Source of the DNA: Dreissena polymorpha | Lineage: Eukaryota; Mollusca; Bivalvia; Myida; Dreissenidae | Direction of reading: 5' to 3' | Length of the DNA: 64,000 nucleotides | Assembly (NCBI RefSeq): GCF_020536995.1 | Contig: NC_068359.1 | Location: 120,702,436 to 120,766,435, forward strand | Part shown: positions 46,186-64,000 of the stretch, one piece after another | How positions within the stretch are numbered: position 1 is the stretch's first letter | Layout: the number at the start of each line of letters is the position of its first letter | Notes under the pieces: generated by a model | Told to the model about the DNA's origin: nothing | Database searches by the model: none | What the model saw: the letters and a program-made list of their open reading frames with translations, nothing else | Translations under genes and position numbers: made by a program

Positions 46186-48489
46186 GCAGAATTCCAGAAC
46201 GAGGCTGAACGTGTTTCCATTTCTTATAGTGTCACGCGCAGCATCTGAACATTCGGCGACGTAATTATATTGTCAACACAAGACAATGGCATAATTCGCA
46301 GTAATGAATATTTCCCATTTAAATTATTTATGCAATTTAAGAAATATTTTTGATTAAGATTATTCAATTGTTTGCACACATATTAACACTCTTTGTTTGA
46401 GCATTTTTATCACGGTGTCTAATCAAAGATCGATCAATAATATTGTTTATTGAAAGATCTGCGGTTGTATTGCTCCTGTGTTCAGAATAAACCCATTATT
46501 TCATTTTGATCAGATAGTGCACCAATCAAGTACTCATAAAAAGTTGTCATAAACCATGAGCAGATAGATGTCTGGTCGATAAACACAATTTATGATACGT
46601 TCATGTCTACTCATGGTTGCATTATCGCGTTGTCACTTGTAGGACTAACTTAACGGCAAATACTCAAATTCAAAGTAATTTGTCCTGAATAGTGTGACAC
46701 TGAATTGGCGAATATACTAAATTAAATTTATAAGTCCCATACGATTTAGAGTATTTACGTGGGACTTGAATCGAAATTGTACTTTTCTTATATATTATAA
46801 AACGGATCAACAAAATAATTGCAATATTTGGCAAGAACTCGCCTTACTTATTACTTTTTTTTTTAGATTATTATTTATTAGAGGTGACCGGTTGTGCAAT
46901 GTACGGTATGGATACCAAGTTCCAAACACGGCTGGACAACTTTTGACCACATAGGTAAAATGTGAATAAATTTTATAAAAAACGTCTATACATTAAATAT
47001 TAAATTAATTTCATTAAAATGTGTTTGTACCACGGAATGATCTGCGATGTGACCTTTCGTAATAAACTTGGAATAATTTGAACAATCTTTGTGAAAACCA
47101 CCTGCAGAGGCTTTCTAGTGTTGGGAATTTTTTGTAAACTAGACAAGACACATTTCAGCAAGTTTATTGGATCAATAAAGACCCAATGGCATTATTTGAA
47201 CAAACTTGTTAGAACATCTTAATAAACTTCTGGGCTATACGGTTTCAGAGGAAGCAATGCTAAGCAGTTTCTCTAATAAATGGATTTTTTTATTTTATTT
47301 TGCCCTATATCATAATTTAAACAAACTTATTGGGGGATTCTGAATCATTTTTATAGTATCATGGGATTTGTATGGGAGTTTTTGTCTAAACAGTATTCAT
47401 TTTTTTTGTACTTAAAACAATTATTCAGTGCTATAAAGACTTAATTATACTAAAGCACGCAAAGAAAACACGCTTTAAAAATCCCATGGGAAATGAAAAA
47501 ATCCCATGTGAAAGGCTTTTTGGAAAACATGTCTCAATGAAAGGAATGGAAATATTATACAAACATTATAGATACATGATCATTATTGTGCATGCCTTAT
47601 ATACAATATTAATATCGCATAGGAAAAAGGTACTCAAGTTCCCAAAAGTTCGGTTTTGCTTAGATTTTTTCGATGGTTGTTTTATTTTTCATGACATATT
47701 CCAGATCTCTTGACTTTTATGTTTCAAATAAGTAGATTATTCAAGATTTTATTAAATACATACAAGTTATTCCAATAGCGATGCAAATTTAAATGAAGGG
47801 GAAGTTTTGCTACATTGTTAGAGGACATGTGTACAACCTACCGACAGAGTATTTCGGCTCGCTTAAGCGTAGACAATAATTTACATCCATAGCGTGGAAA
47901 ATCTTTATCCCGGGGGCATGAGTGAAACAACTTGATATGGGATATCTGTTCACTCGTAACTGCAAAATACACAAATCTTGGCATTGCGGTTCCAGAGACT
48001 GAGATTTGTTTTAAACGTTTTGTTTTGTTATGTTAGTTTACATGAAACATGTGGTTTGCAATAATTGCTCGCAGGGGCATGATTTCAGAAAACTTTACAT
48101 AATGCCTCTATACAATTGTAGATATCGTACATATATTTTAATCCACTTTAAATGAACTATTTCGAGCTCTTGAGTCCTACATGTTACAGAAGTTTAGAAC
48201 GATATGGAAAACTGAAAGGAGATTGAAGAAAATTGTTGACACGACACACACTACAGGTTCACGCACGCCGGACAGCGAGTCAGCACATTAGCTGACCAAG
48301 AGCACAAATATAAGTATGGACTAGTGCAGAAAGACAACCTGTTGAAACTTAAGGATAAAATAATGATGAAAAAAATTAAATGTAAAGTTTTAACGTTATT
48401 TGAAACAAACCTGAAGAGCCGTGTTTGCTCACAAAGTAAAAACAAATTGTGCTTCATACAAATCTGAAACCCGCTCCAACATAGCGTTA

Positions 48490-48825
48490 ATATCAATCTA
48501 GGTAAGCGTCAAGGAACGTAACAAGTATATTCCTTGCCTGTAATTCATTAATGAGTTTCCTCGCTTTATCAAGAAATACAGTTCAACGTGCCATTTTATA
48601 CTACAGCACTGTTTGTATACACTTTATTGCAAATTGCGCTGAAACGGACACTAATGAAAAAATATAACAGAAAGCATATAATGTACTCCTAAAATATTTG
48701 TATTTCGTCTAAGAGAGATAAATTGTTTAGATTATTTGAGTGGTGGCGTTATAATATAAGAATGTTGTATTATTAACGAAACCCGTTCTAATTTAACTCC
48801 TGTCTGCACCCATGTCATTATTCAA
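48490..48825 (+). repeat. Segment paralogous to 51955-52265
   Basis: Collinear anchors with 51955-52265 are GTAAGC followed by AAGGAACGTAA(C/T)AAGT, TTTCCTCGCTTT, AACCCGTT(C/T)(T/A)AATTT and GTGTCTGCAC/CTGTCTGCAC. It has no open frame. It is an old local duplication or a dispersed repeat. Confidence 0.55.
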
Positions 48826-51256
48826 AGAGTATGAGATATATGGAGCGGCCTCGACGGTGGAGTCTCGAAGCGTTTAATTAAAGTACGATCACGACACTGA
48901 GACCATTGATTGACTCATGCCTTCTGCTAATTATCCTAAGTCCTTCACAAGTGAAGACAAGTGTCATGAACATCAGTCTAAAAGGATATTATATATGGAC
49001 ATGATACGAACGTGCTATTGACAGACTTACGTTATGCGAGCAACATACGAAGAGCATCTGTCTTATCCCTCCTATAGATTTGCAACTGGAGATGAATGCA
49101 TTTGATGAACAAACTGAACACACATTAACTGTTAGGAGAATTCAGTCATTTTTTTATCTTTGTTTTTGTGTGTACTACATGATGTCTCAAATCTGAATAT
49201 AAGTCAACATTTAATTGTGTTCAAGCACGGATGGGAAGGATCTCGTGATAGTGTAATTCTCTATCTGGTAAAACTTGTAAATGTAGTATGAAGTTTGTTT
49301 CACAACCTAACACATTTGTATCAAGGTTATTGTATTATGCTACTTATTTTAGTCGTAATAACACAATGTTGTTATTAGCACATTCATAAACATTAAGACT
49401 CCATTTAGTGTTTCAAAAAATGCAAGATCCGATTATACAAAAAACTTACGAAATGTACATAACAATTTAAGGATTGTCTTCCTTCTTGCTCAGGCCATAT
49501 GCTGCATGTGATATCCGTCTGTAATCAAGAAAATGTTGAGCATAATTTGGATCTATACAGAAGTTACAGGGAAAATTGGTGAAAAATTTGTTTATATGTT
49601 ACACGTGGATAGTTACTCAGGACTTGATGAAACAAACGCATGCGATCATAGATGAGACTGATCGTGTCTCTTTGTTCGAAAAAATTGATGGTCATAAACC
49701 AACTAAATTATCATCTTGAATGCATTCTTGTTCCAAATTGATCATAAGAAGTAAGATTACATTTTTTTAATATCGTTGATCTACATAATCTGACATACAT
49801 TTACTTAGGATAAAAACGGGTTTCATGCTATATAAACGACTTCAATTTATAACATACATTTCTGACCAATATATCAATTTTTTTCAAGTGTTTTAAGCGA
49901 GCTATTTTTTTTTGTTCTAACATCTTAATTGTAACGTACTTAACTTGTTGTCTAATTTTACGCTGAGCTAAATTATTGATACATTTAACGATGGAAATTG
50001 TCATATGTTTCAGGTTTGACATTGCATTTATCCTTAAAAATTATATATGACCCTTTTAAATGGCAAATAGTAACATGTTACAGATTAAATTGTATTTATT
50101 ACTAGTATGGGAAATGAAAAACGTCACAGTTTGTTTTGACAACACACAGGCTACACCGATGCCTATAACATTTCAAACCCTATAGCCAACTTGAAGAACT
50201 CATACAGCCTAAAAATATTTATAGATATTGGGTTGTGGATATATTCCTTTGTTATTTCATTAATGAATTTGAAGTATGCGTTAGACCTGATAAAATTGAT
50301 AAGCATATATTTTTAGAATCATGCCCCATTATATCGACACTTATTTATTTTTATTTTTTAATATAGGTGCTTTTACCGTATAGTACACATACATGTACAT
50401 GTACAATTTAACGTATTTAAATTCGGAAATAAATTATTATAAAATTTAATGTGTGATATCATTAAACAAACATTTGACTGTAAAACTATCTTGGATCAGT
50501 CAATACAAAGCAGCATTAGGGGTTTGCACCGCTTTGATGGTCAACCGAACATTATACTTAACCAAGCATTAACAAAACAATAATCTCAAGAGCCTTTATA
50601 CAAATTCCCATTACACAAATATTTCTACGTCTTAAAACTCCGAAACCTAAATATTACACCATCTTATCTATTGACGATGATAAGTTTCAAAGCACCCACA
50701 AATCACACATCATTAGATAAAGCCTGACAATTTCCTTATTTACGGAGATAGATAATAGTTGTCGCGAATAATATAATGTGTATCGTTCTAGATCATCGTA
50801 ACGTTATCCCTATCTAAATAGGCTTGTCCAAGTCGTCGGTTATTGCTTATCAAACAACTTTTGGATACTCGTCTGTCATGGCTTTTGTTCATAAGACTTT
50901 CAAAATGAAACGCAAAATCGAGTACACGTTATGCATCATTGTTAGAGAAAGAAATATATATATTTTTAAATGGACACGCAATATGATAAAATATTATTTT
51001 TGAATCTTATAAATTGAACTATTGTAATATCCGAGTCAACATAAATGAACAAAGTAAAGAAGACTTTATCTTTGTTGGTTATGATCATTTGAGTAAGGCC
51101 ACGTGTACGTGTAAAATGTAGATTATTAAAATAGAGCGTTTGTGACTGTAATTTCTGCAAGATTAAAATGTTAACCTAAATAAAAGAAATAAATAATAGT
51201 ACCATAAGAGAATAATGTTAATTCAATTCTGTTGCACAATAAGCTTGCGGAATTCA

Positions 51257-51382
51257 GATAACAACACAAGGCAGAGCTGGGCCGGACGTGTATAATCGGT
51301 CCTGAAGGCCTTTTGCTTGAGGGCCATTGTGCGGCTAGGGTCGATTATAGACGTCCGGCACAGCTCTGACGTATGTTATCCT
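51257..51382. repeat. Foldback element with GC-rich arms
   Basis: Arms 51272-51298 and 51342-51368 are inverted repeats with two mismatches, including GCCGGACGT and TATAATCG. The match extends weakly outward to GATAAC/GTTATC. The loop carries a second small inverted repeat (AAGGCC / GGGCC). Confidence 0.85.
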
Positions 51383-51712
51383 TTATATTACATAAAACCA
51401 GCTTTCCGTACTTTAATTGTAATTCAATAGATAACGCAATGTTTGACGTATCACATATGACCTAATTTATGTAACGAAACACACCCATTTTAGTAGCACT
51501 CTCTGGATTTTAGGGACAACAATTCGGACGTTCGGCGTTTTTTTAACAGTCAAATACTTTTTAAGCATCAAACAAATCCAAACGTATTTCGGATTGTCAT
51601 GCATAACTGGACGCTTTTATAGGAATAAAATGATTGTAATCGCTAGGACAAGTCATTCGAGTTCGTAAATTGTGTTATTTGTGACAGTGGTTAGAATTCG
51701 ATACAATCGTTC

Positions 51713-51722
51713 TACTACTACA

Positions 51723-51808
<86 letters not shown>

Positions 51809-51893
51809 AACTACTACTACTACTACTACTTCTACTACTACTACTACTACTGCTACTACTACTATTATTACTACTACTTCTTCTACTACTACT
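51713..51893 (+). repeat. (CTA)n microsatellite
   Basis: About 180 bp of CTA/TAC triplets with rare interruptions (CAA, TCT, GCT, ATT) toward the right end. It creates spurious poly-Thr and poly-Ser frames. Confidence 0.98.
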
Positions 51894-51954
51894 GCTCAAC
51901 TCAAACGATTTTAAAAGCACGATATATTTAGAAAACGAAGTTTGAGATGAATTT

Positions 51955-52265
51955 AGGGAGTAAGCTTGAAGGAACGTAATAAGTGCAATCTTGTCGAAAT
52001 AATCAACCATGAATTTCCTCGCTTTTAAAGGAATAAAGGTTAATTTTCCATGTGTACCTCGTTAAATTGATATTACATTGTCAATGGCCTTGACAAGTTT
52101 GTTGTCTAAAATATCAAATAGACAGCATCTCAACACCCCTTAATATATGAAGATCGTGAAAGGGAGGACAGAAATATTTTAGAGTATTCGAATGCCTGCT
52201 TAATTATTTTAGTTTTTAACAAAACCCGTTTAAATTTAAATCGTGTCTGCACAAATACATGTGTA
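51955..52265 (+). repeat. Segment paralogous to 48490-48825
   Basis: Second member of the pair described at 48490. It begins just after the CTA microsatellite. Confidence 0.55.
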
Positions 52266-60949
<8,684 letters not shown>

Positions 60950-60954
60950 ACCAC

Positions 60955-61220
60955 AATTGTGTATGTGGATACGAACATTTGGGTACGAAAAAGAAAATTG
61001 GGTACGCAAATTTTGGGTATGAAAAATTATGCCGAATACAAATTTGGGTACGAACAAAAATGTGGGTACGAACAAAAATTTAGGTTGGAAAAACCAATAG
61101 GTGTACGAAACAAATTTGGGTACGAATAAATTGTGGGTACGAACACAAATTACGGGACGAACAAAAAATTGAGTACGAAAACTTGGGTACGAACACTTTT
61201 GGGTACGAATTTTTTTTTCG
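60955..61220 (+). repeat. Degenerate GGGTACGAA-rich tandem repeat
   Basis: More than ten copies of (T)GGGTACGAA with spacers of about 10-20 nt (AACAAAAATTT-like), varying by substitution and spacing. The array ends at TTTTTTTTCGCTACGGGAAAG, followed by a G-rich unique stretch (AAGGGAAAGGAACTTGACCC). Irregular spacing is unlike slippage-driven microsatellites. Confidence 0.8.
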
Positions 61221-61399
61221 CTACGGGAAAGAAGGGAAAGGAACTTGACCCATTCAGCGAAACTGGGAGGCGGGTAACATTCTCGATCAAATCTCAAAAT
61301 AACTACATTTGCAGTTTTCCCAGCGTAACAGCGTTTGAAGTGCCACTTGACAGTTTCCTGTCCCGAACCTCTCGATAAATTTCAAATAGGACGGAAACC

Positions 61400-63580
61400 A
61401 AGCTGTCTTTACCCTTATCAATGATAATAAGCGAGCTAGGCCGATTTAGAAAAATTTACTAACTCAATCGGACTTGCTCGGTCTTTTAAATATGTCGCCA
61501 GTGAGAAGAATTTGTTCATGTTTGATAACTTAGACGACAAAAATCTCAAATGGATATATACCGCTTTCCATTACATTACCATAAAGGTTTAAGGTGCAAT
61601 ACATCGCCATATAACACTGAACATTTACATACACATGAAGAACTGTTTAAAAAAATAAATAAATAGGCAATAGTTTATAGAAACGATATGTCTTTGAGGC
61701 TCAGCTACTATCTGCACGATACATGCCTTATTGTATATTACATTTAAGGAGCTCAGAAGACTGTAAACGATAATTATGTAATGTAATTATGGAAACTATA
61801 TCCCTTGAGATAATGGGATGATATGAATAGTGTAATCAACATTTATGTGAAACTTAAAATTTAACATGATTTATTTCTTCTTTACAACTGACCTCACAGT
61901 CATCATGCCTCACACGTCGATACGATGTATTACCGATGTTTGGTGAATAACATCTGGAGACGTCTGACGTGCATGATTAATTAAAATAAATTGTAATACT
62001 TCAGTTTAGATCAACACCGATGCCTTGTATGTACCTAAATTTATTAAGGGATTATATAGCTTCTTCTTACACGTATACTTTACTTTTTAAGATCTTATCC
62101 TGAATTGCTTGTACATTTTATATAATATACCTTAAAGGCAATATTTATTTACGCTTATGTTTTGTAATAAATGTTCTGGGTTAGTTTGTAGTTCAACAAC
62201 AGTTTTAATTATAATTTAATTTTCACTGTCGTATTGTACATATTGTCTTGTCCGAACATTATATATCCCATTGGTAATTAGCTTTTAAGACTAGAGGACA
62301 CTAAATCATCACAGTAGATTGCCTTTGAAGTTATATATATTTAATGATTCGTGATAACGTATGAGCTAAGTGCGAGATTTGACATGCATTTTACCAGTTT
62401 AAAGGATGCTTTGTATTATCCGTTTCAAAGCATAAAAAACACTTTCATGATAATGTTGTATAATTTTATATGTTTTGTATGGGTCATTGGTCATTTACAA
62501 ACATAAGCTAATGCTAGCATGTCCTTAAAATAACTTCTCACATGCTATATTTTTTAAGAAGGAAAAACTTAACACTTTATACTTATCGGATTCAAATTGA
62601 TGACTAACAAGCAGAATAAATGGTTAAATTTGCCATAATAAAATCATTCACGATATTCGAAATTACGAAATCCTAATATGTCATATTGGTCATCAAAGCG
62701 AAATATGGGTAAATAAAAAATATATTAAAGTATATTTTTGTACATATTTAAAGCGTTTTTACTTGAACGTACATAAGAAAAATATATGTTTATTTATATA
62801 AAGCTTAAACGAGGTTATTTGGACTAGTTTTAACTATTTTGTTAGAACCAACACATTTAAAATATAACCATGTACCAGTACTATTTCTGTATCAAAGTAG
62901 AATGACACATGTTGTAGGTATTTGTCTTTGAGTGACATAACATACAGTTAAGCGTATGTATTTTGTGTAATGGTGTTTGCTTTCTGTTCGTTTATTTAAT
63001 ATCAAACTTAGCGTCTACTTGTGATTTTTACATAGCTTTCTATTTGTTGTAAATGTGTTTAAATTGTATGCATAGCAATGCGAGGGTCGCATTTTGTTTC
63101 AACTGAACGACATATGATACATATGGACATATAAAATGAAAGTACTGTGTTGCACCATTCAGGTACTATTTCTTTTTACGTTGCGATCGACTTCTTTTTG
63201 AAGATTGATGTGGTGCCACAATTGTAGCTGGCCTTTTATATTCAATAAATCGTGGATTAATTTATAGCATATTTGTGTTCTCGACCATCAGTCCGTTAAC
63301 TGTTACTTTATAATTGTGAAATGTATCCAAGTTTCTTATATGGGAATGTGATGCATACAACATTTCAAATCATAGTGCCGAATACTTTGAAATCAGGATC
63401 ATTGTCATATAATGAATGTTTTGGTAGTCAAATTTTTACCACTTAAACTACAAATCAAAACTAGAACGTGACGCTAATGTTCTTCATTTTATAATTGAGA
63501 TGACGCAGGCTCAGATTAATGTTGGTAAATTTATTCCAAGTGGTATCAAATCAGCGACAGTTTTTGAAATAACTACCTAG
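61400..63580. other. Intergenic, nothing recognised
   Basis: AT-rich, no structured repeat, no exon-like frame. Confidence 0.4.
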
Positions 63581-63587
63581 TAGTAAT

Positions 63588-63788
63588 CCCATTTATGCCT
63601 AGCGTCTAGAAAAAAGACCTTGGCAAACAGCGTAGATGCGGCGTCTCATCTGGGTCTGCGCTGCTTGCTTAAATGAATTTCTGTAAGAAATATTCTATAT
63701 ATAGAAATACATATACTAGACAGCCCTTCTTTTGGCAATACATTGATCCAATGTAGAAAGATGGGAGAGTCTAAAAGGCATAACTGGG
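63588..63788 (+). mobile_element. Short near-palindromic MITE, fuller copy
   Basis: 201 bp, from CCCATTTATGCCTAGCGTC to AGGCATAACTGGG. It contains GCGGCGTCTCATCTGGGTCT, a GCTTAAATGAATTTCTGTAA block and an AGATGGGAGAGTC end segment. TTAA follows the right end at 63789-63792; the left flank is TAAT. It is the same family as 5004-5179, in opposite orientation and better preserved. Confidence 0.8.
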
Positions 63789-64000
63789 TTAACTATTATT
63801 TGAACCACGATAACCTTTCTTAAACAAGGCGCAGCAGCGTCTGTTAAGTATAAATAATACATTTAAAACTATGATAGTATATATTATATTGAAACAAATA
63901 TTTGACTATATTTATCTTGCATAACAGTCATTATTTAAGACATTCCACACAATTAAATTAATATTAGTCAAAAATTTAACTGAAAAATGCATTTAACAAT

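Larger units (their letters stand above)
40294..48480. other. Intergenic, upstream of the minus-strand gene; no gene supported
   Basis: The leader exon and promoter of the minus-strand caspase gene should lie in the first part, but no feature marks them. The frames seen (for example 42656-42955 and 45222-45578) lack domain or composition support. Two local features are listed separately: a TTAA MITE end near 42331 and a CACGTG palindrome at 46172. Confidence 0.4.

Noticed and set aside
51672-52010. Poly-Thr and poly-Ser reading frames
   Set aside because: Products of the CTA microsatellite.

Overview
This AT-rich, intron-rich eukaryotic window looks like a bivalve mollusc, probably a heterodont clam or mussel. 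The evidence is the repeat complement: tRNA-headed SINEs, TTAA-flanked MITEs, Helitron-like elements with roughly 160-170 bp core repeats, and a short near-palindromic MITE that I recognise from bivalve genomes. That assignment rests on recall, not on a search. There is no bacterial-style gene organisation. Long reading frames are rare and most are chance.

The real content is a pair of convergent caspase-like genes. The plus-strand gene runs from about 20.1 to 27.9 kb in seven coding exons. The minus-strand gene runs from 40.25 down to 34.62 kb in six. From the start of the caspase domain the two share exon boundaries, phases and nearly all exon lengths (69, 182, 88, 165 or 162, and 206 or 203 nt). 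Both keep the catalytic His (AHG) and Cys, in the unusual pentapeptide NACRG. Neither has a CARD or DED prodomain. The minus-strand protein starts MGCVNSS, which resembles the dual-acylation N terminus of Src-family kinases.

The head of the plus-strand gene lies in a segmental duplication. Unit A (about 8.87-16.3 kb) and unit B (about 18.54-21.65 kb) share sequence in the same order, including a possible 5' UTR exon and the first coding exon. Only unit B is followed by a caspase body, so exon 1A is either an orphan or a distal alternative first exon. Unit A has since been expanded by a 1.5 kb inverted-repeat element, a 12-copy 39 bp minisatellite and a tRNA-containing MITE.

The left flank (0-8.8 kb) holds a broken Kv potassium-channel pore remnant, a Penelope-like fragment, a MITE and a SINE. 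The interval between the genes (28-34.6 kb) holds a Helitron-like repeat and a segment paralogous to 2.0-2.3 kb. The right third (41-64 kb) has no gene I can support; it holds microsatellites, a foldback element, a local duplicate (48.5 and 52 kb), a GTACGAA-rich repeat and another MITE copy. I saw no capsid- or envelope-bearing element.
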